Shown here: in pieces, positions 1-12,877 of the stretch
How positions within the stretch are numbered: position 1 is the stretch's first letter
Layout: each line of letters opens with the position of its first letter
From: Camillea tinctor
Lineage: Eukaryota; Ascomycota; Sordariomycetes; Xylariales; Xylariaceae
Assembly: GCA_022578605.1 (NCBI GenBank)
Contig: MU394158.1
Coordinates: 1-64,000 of the forward strand
DNA: 64,000 nucleotides
Direction: 5' to 3'
Position numbers and translations under genes: made by a program
Notes under the pieces: generated by a model
Seen by the model: the letters and a program-made list of their open reading frames with translations, nothing else
Told to the model about the DNA's origin: nothing
Database searches by the model: none

Positions 1-1369
1 ACTATTAAATTTAAACGTTACTTTTTTAAATTATAAAACAAATTTTTTAATTAAAGCATTTATAATACTATTTAATCTTTTTTATTAAAGCTATATCTAA
101 TTTAAATATATTAATTTCATAATTTACTATTTAAAAGCAGCTTTAGCAAGTAAAGTTTAAAATATAAACATAATTTACTAAGCGTTTTTAAAAGCGTTTT
201 TCTCATTTTTAAAGTAAAATTAAATTTATTAATTATAAACTATTATATTAATAAAAACACTATTTTTACTTTTAATAATTATTCTTATATTATTTAAATT
301 ATTTATATTTAAATTAAAAGTACTTAATTTATTATGCTTAATTTTTCGTAAAAAACCGCTTTATAATATACTTTGCAAATTTTAAATACTAAGCGTTTAG
401 TTTTTAATACGTCTTAAAATACTATATAATCCATTTTGTAAAAAGTTTTTTAAAAGTCTTTTTAAGCTATTATTACCTAAATTATTTAAATTGTTAAAGT
501 AGCCTTTAATAACTTTAGCTTAAAATTAAATAGTAATTAAAACTTACTATAAAAGTTATTAAAAAAAAACTTATAATATTTAAACTTTATAATATAGTTA
601 TATTACTTTAAGTTTTATAATAAAAACGTGTAACGTAAAATATATAATACGTTAAAATATTACAAATTATTTAACTACATAAAGTATTTAAGCAAAGTTT
701 TTAAACGCGTTTTAAGTTCTTTACAAAACTAATTAGCGCATAAGTTTTATAAAAATAAAAGTTACTTTTAATTAATTTTAATAGTAATTTTTTAATAATG
801 CTTTTAAATTTTGCAAATTATTTAAACGTTACTATAAATTGTTAACTTATAATAACTATAACAAAATATTTCTTATATATAGCAAATATATTAAATTTAT
901 TTGCAACTAATAATTTAAAGCTTTTATTTAATTTAAAGCTTTAACTTAATTTAATATATTATTTTAAAAATTTAAAAAAACTATTAAACTATTTTAAGCT
1001 AACAACCGTTTAAATAAAGCTTATAATTTAAACTTTTTTATTATATTGTTTATATAATTTTTTATATTATTTTTTAAGTTATTATATATTGCTTTTATTA
1101 AGTTTATTTATTTAACTATATTTTTAACTTATTACTATGCCATTACCTTTTATTTACCTTTAAAAAATTAAATTAGCTTATAATAATATTTAACTATTTT
1201 ATTATTTTCTTTAATATTTTTAAATACATTTAAATCTTTTAAATTATTTTAATCTTTAAATTTAGCAAAAAAAGTTTTAAATTTTCGTAAAAACTTAATA
1301 AATATAATTTATTTATTACTAAACTAATATATAAAAAATTTCTTTTTAAAGTTTTTTAAATTTTCCTCA

Positions 1370-1461
1370 TTACTTATACCTTAATTATTACCTATACTTT
1401 AATTATTACTTATATTTTAATTATTACTTATATTTTAATTATTACTTATATTTTAATTATT
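1370..1461. repeat. 18-bp AT-rich tandem repeat
   Basis: About five head-to-tail copies of an 18-bp unit (tttaattattacttatat and close variants) lie inside the AT-rich block. The last three copies are identical, so the array either expanded or was homogenised after most of the mutation of the surrounding DNA. Confidence 0.75.
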
Positions 1462-1516
1462 TTTTAATACTTACTTTTTTAACATTTTTATAGTTTACTT
1501 AAAAGTTAAGCATTTT

Positions 1517-1575
1517 AATTAAAAAAAACCAAATTAAAAAAAACCAAGTTAAAAAAAACCAAATTAAAAAAAACT
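1517..1575. repeat. 15-bp A-rich tandem repeat
   Basis: About four copies of a 15-bp unit (aaattaaaaaaaacc, with single-base variants) are arranged head to tail. It lies 56 bp after the 18-bp array and also within the AT-rich block. Confidence 0.7.
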
Positions 1576-3451
1576 AAATAATAGGTTTATTTTAAGCCTA
1601 ACAATTAAGCAAAGTCTTGCTAAATACAAACTGGCTTTAACTGTTTTTAACGCTTTTTCGTAGTAAAACTACGCTATTTATTAATAATAAATGTTAAAAT
1701 TAATAAGTAAGGTAATAAAAAAATAAATTAAAGATAAAAATAATAAAACAATAATAAAAATAATAAAATAAATTATATATAAGTTAAGTTATTATTGTTT
1801 TTTTTTTTTAATAAAGTTTAAAAATTTTAAGTCTTTATAAGTTAATAAAGTATGTGGCTTCTACATAACACTAATTTAAGCAAAAAACTTAAATAAAATA
1901 AAGCAAAAAGTAAAAAAGCTATATATAAAATTTCTAATTAAAAATTACAAAAATTTTATATATTTTAAAAATTTAAAACGTTTTGTAAAAAACATGCTAA
2001 TTAAAATACCGTAAACGTTAGCGTTAACATAAAATTATTAACCTAAATGCAATATTGTAAATAAAAGTTCGTTTACTAATTAAAATGTTTTCGTTAAGAT
2101 TTACTTTATAGTAATAAATAATCTTTTTAACTTAAGTCGTTAATTTTTAGCAAAAAGCGTTAAATTTTGCCTATTTTTAGCAAAAAGCGTTAAATGCAGC
2201 TAGCTTGCTTAAAAAAAAATATTGTTTTTAACTTGCTTTTTAATTAAAAAAGTTTAAATTAAAAAGTTTATTTAATAATAATAAAATGAAATTTTTATAA
2301 CTGCGTTAAAATCAAACTTACCGCACTATATAATGCAAAATGTAACAGTATAAAATAGTATTATAAATATATAAAAAAATAAAAAAGTGCAACATTAAAT
2401 ATGCAGCTACGCTGCACATTAAATATTGCTATTTTTTTATTTTATTTACTAATGCTAATACTAATCTTTATTTTATTTATGTAAGGTGCTATGCACTCCT
2501 TAATATACAATAATTGCATTAATTATTAAAGTTTTTAAAGTGTTATTAAAAGCATTAAGTAGTTTATTTAAGTAATTTAGCAATAGTAGCGTTGTAATAA
2601 TTAGTATTATAAATAAAAAAAACGGTTTAAGTAGTAAAAGCATTTTAATCGAACTAAATTTGTTGTGCTTTTATAAAGTTTTTGCTTTTTAAACGAAAAA
2701 CTTTTTTATTTTATAAAAAGCAATACTATAAATTTATTTTTAAAACAATTAAGTTAATATAACGGTATAAGTAGCGATATTTTTTTAAAGCATTATTAAA
2801 TGCTTTTTTAAAGTTTATAAACTACTTGTTTTGTTACTTAAATATGTATTTTAGCGTAAATATGCTAATAAACTTATTTAAATTTACGTCGTGTTTAAGC
2901 TTTAAATTAAAGTCGTTTTAACGTTGTTTTTGCAATAAATAAAAGTTAATATTGTCGTTAGTTAGTTAAGCTTTTAATTCTTTATATTTTCGCTAAAAAC
3001 TAACTATTTTTTTTATTTTTTAAATTTATTTTTTTAAATTTTAAACCTAGTTTGCGCTTTAAAATGCTATTTATTAAGCATTTTATTAAGCTATAAACAA
3101 TTCGGCTTTATTTTATAAAGGTTTTAGCAACATGTTATTAATATAATTAAAAAAGCTTATAAATATAATAAAAAATAATTTTATAACAACGTTTTAATCG
3201 CAAGTAAGCTGTAATAAAGCTATTATAATTATTATAATAAAAATTTAAACACTTAAGTATAATTAAAAACTAAATATATTTTAAAAATAATAGCTAACAA
3301 ACTAAACTAATAGCAGCTATAAAGGTTTATATAAACGGCTAATTAACTATATTACGTATAAGGTTAAAAATTAAGCCCTTGCCATAATAATAATATATAA
3401 TTTATAATATAATTAATAATATTTAAAGTATAAAATTTAAAAGTATTTTTA

Positions 3452-3500
3452 CTATATAAAAAATATACCCACTTTAAAAAATGGATATATTTTTATATAG
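3452..3500. repeat. Inverted repeat near the edge of the AT-rich block
   Basis: Two 18-base arms (3452-3469 and 3483-3500) are inverted copies of each other with one indel, separated by 13 bases. They could form a hairpin. It lies about 190 bases inside the block edge, so it could be a remnant of a terminal or subterminal repeat. In such A/T-rich DNA, chance is also possible. Confidence 0.45.
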
Positions 3501-3690
3501 AAAATATATAACTTTATTTTATAATATATATAAGCTTAAAATACTTTATATATTTATAAAAAACCACAATTTTTATTATTATATATTATAATATTTTAAA
3601 AATTAATATTATAAAAATAAAAAAAGTAAATTAATAGCTATTTTATTTAATTAAATACGTTATGTTAAAAATATAGTATTTTTCAATTTT

Positions 3691-6600
3691 TAGTGGGGTT
3701 TAGTGTTCCCAAAGTAGGGGTGTTCTTAAAGGTGGTGATGGATGGTATATGTAGAACAAGTTAAAGCATGTGTAAATGATTCAATTCGATGCGGCTCATA
3801 ACTCAATTTCACTTCACGGGGATTGCGGGGTGTAATCTTGGGGCGGTTAGCTCGTTAATTCATCGATATTTACCATTGAAGCTACTTCTGTATGTTTATG
3901 ACTGTCAGGTAGACGGACAACACAACAATAACGACCTAGATAATAATCCTATTGAACCGACTAAAATTATTTTCTGGTAATAGTTGCTGTCCTGCATTTT
4001 GTCACATTGCTCTAAGCAACCCGATCCCGGCGTGTATATGCGCCGTAACAGGATGGAGAGGAGCTTAAGGAGCTTTCTTCTCGTATGTAGTTACTAATAG
4101 CCTCTATACACTTGCATATCCACTTAAAAAAACCTACTGGACCAGCCTCGCAAGTTTTTTTTTGTCTCCTCGCGCCTCCTCCTGTCTTGCTGCCTGACTA
4201 CAAACAATAGTCTTATTCTAGTAATCTTGAATCCATCACGAATTCGTTCCCACCACTCATAAGTAGGTATCTCTTTTTGCGAGTTTCTTCATCCAACCCC
4301 CACCCGCTTCTGCAAAATTTCCTAGCTACATTACCTGCAAGCAGGATCACCTACTCCGGGTAACCAATGTAGCTATATATGGGATGTATGTATGTATGTA
4401 TACATTTCTCCCTCTCTTCTTAACCGAGAGAGTAGTGTCGCGGGGGGTTTCTGCGTACGTTGATTTATCAGTGTTTTATTTTTATTTCATTTTATGTCAA
4501 AGTTATTTTATATTCTCAGCCAAGCAATTCACCATTATCATCATCTCCTAACGCCATATCCTATTTTTATCATTTCTTTATTCAGGTAGGCGGGCGAAAG
4601 TGAAGTAATAGGTTCGATTAGGAGGGTATGCGGAGGGTAGGTAGCGGTTAATCGAATAAATCATTGTCACAAGTCAGATTTAAGAAACTAATTTGTCGGC
4701 GATGACATGAGAAAAAAACACGCGCGCACACCAGAGATTACCAAATAAGGAAAGGAAAAAGTCGGTGAAGGCTGTCTTAGGACACGCTGATTTGTGCGCG
4801 ACGGCGGCGAGAAAGAGAGAGGGAAGGGGGAAAAAAGCGTACATTGCGCTACGAGAGGTGTGGTAGGCCAACTCATCGTGCCGCGCTGTCTCTGTCTTGT
4901 GTGTGTCCCATGTGAGAGGAGGAGGAGGAGTATGTGCAAATGTACGCTTTGCTGTGCTGTGTGGAAACCGCGCCTACTGATCTATCCGTTTACGTGCACT
5001 TCTTCCTCTGTGTCTTGCTGTCTTGCTCTCCCTCTCTGTATATGGAACTGCTCACATGAGCTAAGGTAGCTACCTTACTGGTAATGTATGTATGTATGTA
5101 CGCATCTGATCGTATGGGCGAGGTAGCAGCCAGACAGCTAGGTAACTGATAAGCCTTACCTGCTACATTATTTAGGTATAGTAGCATCCGCCAATTGAGA
5201 TACATAATGACTAGATATGCATGTAGGTGGGTTGACTGTTGGCTGGCAACATAGGCAGACCAGGCTGGAGCGGGGCGTTGCCGTTGTCTAAGACCAACCT
5301 AATGGCGTAGACAGCAGGAAAGGTGGAAAGACGAGACAACTCAGATCCAACCATCTCCGGCGAATGCTCGAGGCGGTCCAAGCAGAGGATGCCTTAAGTC
5401 AAAAAAAGGCCTGGACTGGACCAATGGCATAATTTGGAGGGTAAAGATTTAATAAATTTCTATCATAATTGATCAATTATTATTAATTTTTTTCTCTTGA
5501 ACCCCCTCTCCACGATAAATTCAGCATTTTAAATAAATAAATAAAAAAGAATTTAACGTACCTTAGATCTAGAAAAAAAAAGAAAATAGAAATTTACTTT
5601 TGACGACCCGTCTGCTAACCGTGCATACATACCTACTACATCCACACGGGCATGCACACGAGTCTTTACCGCCTACCGCGGGGTTTCACTGCACATTTAG
5701 GTTGTTGAGCTCTTTTGGTCTGATGTAGTTTATGTTGTGTAGAAAGATGGAATTCTGCCCTTGACCAATGGGTTGACTGGCGATACTGTGCTGTTGTATA
5801 GTGGGGGAGGCAAGAAAGAGGGGAGCTCCCCCTTCTCTCCCCCTTCCCCCTTTTAGTTGATAGATAGCTTAGCTTATACGCACAAAATGCTTTGCTCTAA
5901 CCTTAAACCCATCACCGCATCGTGGGATTGCGTCAGTGAACATTAATCTATTGACTTTGGAACTGCTCATGGAGCTGTCCGCCCTCTCCACCGATTGAAT
6001 GCCACGCGAACAAATGCGCCTAGTCCGGCAAGCATGATCTTCAGACCGACGGGTTGGATTTGGTCATTCAAAAACCCTTGAAAGCGCAGAAGAAGAGGCA
6101 GGGAGCGTCGAGGTGAGCTGAACCAAGGAACGAATCCCATTTCTTTCTGCTCGTGCATGAATGCGCTAGGGAAAGAATGACGATAGTTTTCTCCAGATCG
6201 GAAAAAGTGCATCCCATCAACATGCCAATTGCCCTGTTGACCGCTAGCTTCGTCCTTGGTTCGTTATCGCGGCATCCGGCATGTCAGCCAATTCGCAACC
6301 CTCTCACCTCTTCACGATCTACTTGCAGTGGTCCTTACCACCCTATTTTTAAGATCGTCGGTATACATATCTTCGTGTCTTTTCAGGAGCTAACAGCATC
6401 AGGAGAAGACAGATAGATATCTTAGCTCACCTGGAATGTCACATAGGTATGTCAACGGGAAGACAGCAGACGGCTCCGCTGTGGCCCGGGTCCCCCTTCT
6501 AGTTGTCAAAGCGAGAGGTAGATGATATGATGCCGTCCGTTCGTCCGTCCTTGTGCCGGTAGGAATGCGCAGAAAAGGGGCGTCGAAGGGAGTCCCGGGG

Positions 6601-9600
6601 CGCGCGGGTGCCTGTGCATTCCGTATGTCTTACTTTCGCGGGGAGTCCTAAGTCACATGCCGCAACTCAGGTAACCTAAATACATAGCGTACATACAATT
6701 TGCCACCCTAGAGATGCCGCTGCTAGGTGTGTAGGTTTACAGACGTAACAGAAAAGGACGATGGATAATTATGTTATGGTAATCGAATGGCCAGGCCCGC
6801 GACGGGGCTGGTTACCAATACCAAGCACGTGTCTTGCCGCGACAATGGGGAATCAACTTGAGTCAGTAGCGTGGTGATTGTCGCGATTATTTCAAACATT
6901 TTGGTCATCTGGTTACCTAGGTAGCAAATATGTAACGGCGATGTGGATAAGGCCACGGTGACGAGGCAAGGCGTAGAAAGGCTAGATGAGCGATGATCAT
7001 CCGGAGAGGGGATCCAGGTTATTCTGTGGCCAACCCACTGGCAACTTTTTTCGAACGGCTAGCCGGGTGGCCGGCATCACGAGCAAGGCTCGACTAGTAA
7101 GCAAACGGCAGAGGAGTCGGCTTCTAGAATAGATGATCGGCGGTAGTACCTGACTATCCTTTTCTTTTATTCTACCTAGGGCTGTGCTGGCTGTCCGGGC
7201 TGTTCATGATTACAATTACATTTTGGTAACTCGTGATCACTTGTCCATGTAACTATTAGCCGGTTAGTTAGACAAATAGACAAGGGGGGACAAGGGATAC
7301 AGATGCCTAGCGAATGCAGTGTAATCGTCGGATGGCCGATCAAGGGTCCTTTTTCACGCTGCAGCCGATGGAACTGCCGCAGGGCGGCATGGAGATTTGC
7401 TGCACTGTACATTTGACATTTGATAACTGATAATTGGAGCAGAGCAGGCGAGAGGCGTATTGGGAAGGTCAGTCAGTCATTCTTTTTTAGTATTCTGGTC
7501 GGTTTGGTTTGGTTCGCCGGCCGGGATGCCCGTCCGGGTATACACTTCACAGTTTACAGTTCAAGATGTGGTTGGCTTCTGGCCATCCCGTCGCTCACCT
7601 TAGGTAGGTAGAAATTATAAGCTGGATGCCACCAGTTAAGGTATTCTATCATAAGCTTGTTTATTTATCGTGGGTCAGATAAAATACCTATAACCCATGT
7701 AACCCGGGTTAGCTAGGATGATACGTAAAAATGAAAATAAAAAATAAAAAAGTACCTATCGTGAGATTGAAATGTGTAAGGGAGAAGAAGAAGAAGAAGT
7801 TTACGTCTTATCCACTTTCATCTCAGGCAAACAATTTCACCTTGTTACATTACTTATAACCTATATACCTACTTAACCTGAGAAAATAAGTTAAACTATT
7901 TGTAACTCAAATCTCTAATTGAATAGGTAAAATGGGCACGTGTCAAGCAGTAACATTCGAAGCCGTGTAACCTCGGTGGGCTTGTGCGGGTGACTGGCAG
8001 ATTTCTAAATAGGCATTTCCCTCCATACAGGCCCCCACAATTCAAGTTTGAGTTTTTGAGCCTATAACGTTCGTTCTACGGGGTTAGTCGCCGCCCCTGT
8101 GTACATACATATATACTCTACACCCGCTTTAACGGTCGAAAGTTATCGACAAGGGGATGCTGAGTTTGCCAAACTCTCAGCGGGATGCCTATCGTGAACT
8201 AGTCTCTAGAATAAGTTATGTATTACCTATCTATGTATGATTCAGAAGGTAAGGTTTTCCTCAATGAAGGGGGGTATCTAATTTATGTTTCTCAACTTTA
8301 CAAGACACCTCTCGTTGAATCTACATAAAAGTGGAAGCACAGGGAGGAGAAAAGGAGGGTGGGAGGGGGAGGGGAGGGGCTCAAGTTTGGATGGTCATAA
8401 AGTTCAAAATTTATAGATGCTAAGCATTTCTATCCCCTACATGTGTTAATGTCTACTACGCACGCAGCAGTAAGGTTAATTTACAATCAATCAATTGGAA
8501 ATCTATCACAACCAACCTTAGTCACTAACACGTAATCTATAACTAGCTCTCTAAAATGACTGCTTGCCAGAGGACCATCAGTCCCGAACACACAGACATA
8601 AAGTGCCAAAAGTAGATTCATAGTTTTAGGTAAATCTATAAGTAGAAAACACTGTCACCGAAGTCGAGAACCCCGAGACTCGGCAACTCTCGAGATCACG
8701 AGATGACAACACAATTCCTTTTTGGTCTATATCCGACGTCGCTCTACTCCTAAGTACCTGTGGATGGAAATGAAAGTTTCCGCTTGGAGGGGGAGAGAGA
8801 GAGGGGTGAGGGTGGCGAGAATAATATCTAGGAAAGAAGAGGAGTTTAGAGCATACATATAAGGTAGCTATAATGCATCGTACATACATGGATATATGTA
8901 GGTAGGTATGCACGTTCGGAAGCTTACAGAAGTTTAGGTTGGGTTACGGAGACCAGAAACACCGTGAACACCCTCCCCCCTTTTCTTCTCAAACTCCCAT
9001 CTAATTAGAAGTCAGGAGTATCTCCCCTCGTTACCTATGTAACCTAACTAACCCAGATACTTTGATTTTATGTTACTAGAGCTACTCAACTACTCTAATT
9101 AATTTACTGCTGCTTTGAGTGTTCAAATTCTTTTTTTAATTCCATCTTAGAAAGGCTATAAAGGTCAATAGGATGAGAAGTAACATTTCAAAATCTATCT
9201 CAAGTAGGTAATATTCAGGTCCGTTCCCCCTCCCCCAATGCCAAGGATTGCAAGACCAAAAAAGCTAGGGAGGGGGTGCCAACAAAAAAAGGTTAAATAA
9301 GAGAAAAAAAGAAAAAAAGGATCGTTTCGTCATCTTCACATGCTGCAGAATTAATTGGCACTTTCTCGAGTAAAATGGCATCGTATCACAAGCAACCATT
9401 AAATATTTGACGACAGTGAGCTGTATTTATTTGACTTTAAAAAGTGATTGGAACATGAGTAGTCACTAAACAAATTGAGGGATGGGATACAGTCAAATAG
9501 GAAAAGGGATTGATTCAAGTCACAGGCAGGCCAAGATATTATAGTATATGGGGTGTTTCATCGTTTTATTCTTGTTTTTGTAGCTCTGTGTGATTTTCCG

Positions 9601-10297
9601 TTGTTTTTTAAGTCATGGCGCATGCTTTTTGCCCTTTTTGTCTTCACCTTTTTGCTACACTAGCTTAAGCCTCCCCCCTCCAGGGAGCCTGTGTTCTTGT
9701 TGCATGGCCCCAAACAGGCAAGCTTTGTCTTTTCTTGAGATCCACCCTTTCTTGTTTTGTTTTTATCTTGCGCCGAAGAATAGGAAGATGCTGGGTCGCC
9801 CTCAGCTTCTTTTTTCGTTTTTCTAAAATACACACAACCCGACTTCTTCCATTGTCATCAATGTCGACTACTTAAGTAGCCCGTAATAGTGAAAAGTAAA
9901 AATAAAAGTAAACCCAGAGCCCATTGAAGGGCAAAAAATCAAATGCAGACCATGGTATCATTGGGGAAACAACGCCGATTAGTGCCAGGGGAATGTGGAA
10001 GTAAACGCGTGGACCGCCACCACGCCATGTGTGATCAATAGCTGCTACGGCCGAACTCATAATTTCGACCAGTAACAGTCAGCATGTCGACAATGCAATG
10101 TATCATTAGTCGATAATGAGATGCCTCGTGATTAAGCAACGTCAATAAACGCCAGCCTGATGCATGCAATCGGTATTGGAGAAAGCAACCACCTCGCAAT
10201 GCGTTGAAATAGAGAATAGAAAGGACAAAGAAACCGATAAAGGAAAAGGCAATGTACAAGGCAGTGAGGTGCCGCTGTCGTGCTATCGTGCTGTCGA
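3691..10297. other. Gene-free stretch, normal base composition
   Basis: I see no gene here. Open frames are all under 96 codons, lack coding-like composition and cannot be joined by splice sites into a recognisable protein. The stretch contains short TATG runs (4384-4400 and 5085-5100), pyrimidine- and purine-rich tracts, and one perfect TACCTAGGTA palindrome (6914-6923). The last 1-2 kb lies downstream of the minus-strand gene at 10298-12199 and should include its 3' untranslated region. Confidence 0.6.
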
Positions 10298-12199
10298 TTA
10301 CCAGCCTTGGGCATGGTATCCACCTAGGTCGTCTCGCAGGATTTGATTCCAGCTGTTAAGAGACTCCTCCCTGCCCTTGTTCATGTAGGCCTTCTCGGGA
10401 TACTGCTTCAGGTTCGCGACATCGTGAGAGGTGTGGCGCCTCTTCAAAACGGCATTAGCAGTCGATGTCTTCTGCTGGCGTTCCCAGAGAAGCTGACGGC
10501 GGAGCGACTCAGTCAATTCCGTGGCCAGCATATTTCTGCGGGTGGTTCGAGGTGAGAGAGCGGCTTGCGTGTGGCGGGCCTGGGTGTTCGTAATAATGGG
10601 CTGGGCGGTAGAACGGGGTATCTCGTTAATAGGCTTCAGAGGAGTGGGTCGCAGGCCTCTTCTCATCTCAAGTCCATTATCATCAGAATCGTTAGGAGAG
10701 GCGGCGACGTTAGATACGTTGGGCAGCTGGCGCGAGCGCTGGGCGATGGCCGGAGTAGAATGAGAGGCATAATTGCCGAGGTTCTTGGCTCGTTCCTGTT
10801 GGCCGGCAAACATGAGGCTAATGAGGGATCGCTGAGAGGTAAGGTTCGGCCTGGAGGGCACACGCTTGAATGTTACTGGGTCATCCATGCTCGACTTGCC
10901 GCTCTCCTCGATCGAGTCTTCCCATTCCGAATCCTCGTCGTCGTCATCGATTGCGCTCTCGTCCATGTAGCTATCCGACTGTTCACTAGGAGTGGGGATC
11001 GTCCGCATGGTAACCTGGTTGCTGAAAGACGTCTGCTTCTTTTGAGCAGTAAGAAGGGAGCTTGGCCGGGATGAGTGCATGGCGCTCTTCAAAGAAGGGC
11101 TCGGGTCCTCGCCGGATCCAGATGATTCGCCAACCTGGAACATGCCTTTCCTCTTGGGTGGGAGGATAGGTTGACGAGTCTCTAGGCTCTGTGGTGAGGA
11201 GTCATCACCGGAGGATTCGCCAAGGGCGAACTTAGCAGGCTGCTTCTTAGACTGCACTGGCTTAGGAGCAGGTGACGAGGTGGGTTCGGGGATGACATCG
11301 AGTTTCGGAGACTTGGGCTCATGTGATACCTTGAAAGAAGGGATCTGGGATGGCGAAAACCCTCGGACCACATTGGTGGCGGGGATCTCACAAACTTCCG
11401 ACTTGGTCGAGGTCTGCGACGAGGCTTGCGAGGGAGCGTCTGAAGATTCGCAGACAGCAGACTCGGTAGCGATAGTCGTGGGCGTCTGCTCTGCCTCGGA
11501 ACACTCGCACTCTGGCTCTAGCGATGACGAGCTGATTTGGGGGAGCGGCGACAGGTTTGGCACCTTCTCCTTAATAATCGTGACAACCATCTTCTCGAGA
11601 TGGTCAGAGGTGATATGCCGTTCGCGGCCTCTACTCCGGCTGCTAGCGCAGGAGTCTTGGCGAACAATTCGGGGTCGGACGATCTCAAGCGGGTCAGTCT
11701 CGGCGGAGAATTCAATGGCTTCCTCGTCAGGGACGGAGTCAACGCTTCCAGAAAGCTGAGGGACGTCAGGTATCCGCTGCTGCTCAGGGATATCCTTGGG
11801 GAGAGCGGTGGTGGTAGTAGTAGTAGAGGTGGTGGAGGTGGTGGGAGCGATAGTCGTCGTTGTGTTGGTGTTAGTGGTGGTGGTGGCGGTGGTGGTAGTG
11901 GGAGTAGTCATAGTAGCCGTCATTGGCTTTGTCTCGCCTGTCTCGCAGCAGAATGTTTCCCTGTTCCATAAACGCCAGCTGAGGTTCTCTAATCTTCTGC
12001 CCTGCTCGACTGAGTCGGCACATCTCGAGAAAACTAGAATTCAAAGTTAGTCATCGTGAGCCCAAGGGCTACTCGGCTTGGTGATATATAACAACGTACC
12101 GGTCCACATGCTGAAGAGGTTCTGGGGATTGTTGGTGTCGACCTTGTGGATAACGTTGGGGTCCACCGTGAGGACCAGTCCTTCGGGTTTACAAGGCAT
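10298..12199 (-). CDS. areA GATA-like (DUF1752) / DUF3295 domain protein
   Basis: The gene has two exons, 12199-12100 and 12033-10298, with a 66-bp intron (GTACGT donor, TAG acceptor, phase 1), giving 611 residues. The start at 12199 is the first ATG in this frame. The N-terminus (about residues 15-62) carries the conserved fungal GATA-like domain PF08550, with the motif GRRLENLSWRLWNRETF spanning the splice junction; this supports both the exon join and the identification. A Thr-rich low-complexity run follows (about 71-112), then a long disordered Ser/Pro/acidic region. The C-terminal third resembles DUF3295 (PF11702): it includes FKRVPSRPNLTSQRS and ends in a short aromatic tail, YHAQGW. 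The same domain type is found near the N-terminus of the nitrogen regulator AreA, but there is no GATA zinc finger here, so DNA binding should not be assumed. A regulatory, probably nuclear role is inferred. It stands alone, with no gene within several kilobases on either side. Confidence 0.85.
11800..11923 (-). repeat. Low-complexity ACN repeat inside coding sequence
   Basis: Imperfect ACN trinucleotides encode a Thr-rich run of about 40 residues (roughly residues 71-112) in the GATA-like/DUF3295 protein. On the plus strand it reads as GGTGGTAGT-type sequence. The length is likely to vary between strains. Confidence 0.75.
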
Positions 12200-12809
12200 G
12201 TTGCCAAAGTGGTGCTCAACTGCTGGAGCAGAGAGCGAGTAAGTAAGAGAGTATGGTGGTGGTGGTTTTCGCGAGCACGATCGCGAAGGTCGGTGGGAAA
12301 AGGAGGACAAAGGTCCTTGCGCTCGTCTGGGAAGTGAATTGAATATGGTCGGCGCCACAGGTATGGAAATCTGGGGAGATTGGTTCCTGCGCGATCTCTT
12401 CGGGCTGCGGAGGCTTGCTAAGTCGAGGAATGTGCTGTGCCGGGCGAGGTGACGATGTATGTTGACGTACTGACGTAGTGGATACTCGGAGTGGTGAAAG
12501 GAGAGAGAGAGAGAGAGTGAAGGTCGAGTATCGATTAATGCTGGACGTGATCAATGCTAGGCCGTCGTTATTAGCACTTAGGAGTTATGTCGAACTCTGG
12601 TGTGTAGTTCGAGATGTGTATGTGTGTGTGTGTGTATATGTGTATGTGGTTGAGGACCTGAGGGAGGAGAAGGAGTGGGTTAGTTGTACATAATATGTAT
12701 TTGATATGAGGGAGCAGAGAAGTGGGCTAGTTTAGTCGGGCAAGTGGATGTGGATGGCCCAAAAGGCGCGGTGTGGTGTAAAAAGTCACTCCTCTATTCT
12801 AGTTTGCCG
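12200..12809. other. 5' flank of the GATA-like gene
   Basis: This is the upstream region of the minus-strand gene and is expected to hold its promoter and 5' untranslated leader. It contains a (GA)n run around 12501-12518 and a TG-rich run around 12620-12642. A possible splice acceptor (CCAGCAG on the minus strand) lies just before the start codon, so an intron in the 5' leader is possible. No other gene is visible. Confidence 0.5.
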
Positions 12810-12877
12810 GTACTTAGGTACTTGGCTACCTGGGTACCTGGATACCTGAGTACATCGATACCTGGATACCTGGGTAC
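12810..12877. repeat. Degenerate GGTACCTG-type tandem array
   Basis: A run of 8-11-bp units built on TACCTGGG/TACCTGGA (tacctgggtacctggatacc and variants) makes up this 68-bp array. Single GTACGTACC-like words continue to about 13115. The units are imperfect, so this is an older array rather than a clean microsatellite. Confidence 0.65.

Larger units (their letters stand above)
1..3690. repeat. AT-rich, RIP-like degraded repeat block
   Basis: This block is overwhelmingly A+T, with no open frame of useful length and no recognisable gene. The few cytosines that remain are mostly followed by T or G, while CpA is rare and TpA is abundant, which is the pattern left by repeat-induced point mutation acting on CpA. 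The composition changes within a few tens of bases at about 3690 to ordinary mixed sequence. I read this as the remains of a transposable element or other repeat, silenced and mutated. The original element type cannot be recognised by eye, and the block runs off the left edge of the window. RIP is an inference from composition. Confidence 0.7.

Noticed and set aside
1..3690. Possible mitochondrial origin of the AT-rich block
   Set aside because: There are no mitochondrial genes, no open frames and no tRNAs, and the C residues show a RIP-like context bias. A mutated nuclear repeat explains it better.
10565..11759. Plus-strand open frames of 169 and 159 codons
   Set aside because: They lie antisense to the GATA-like/DUF3295 exon, whose minus-strand frame is far longer, spliced in frame and carries known motifs.
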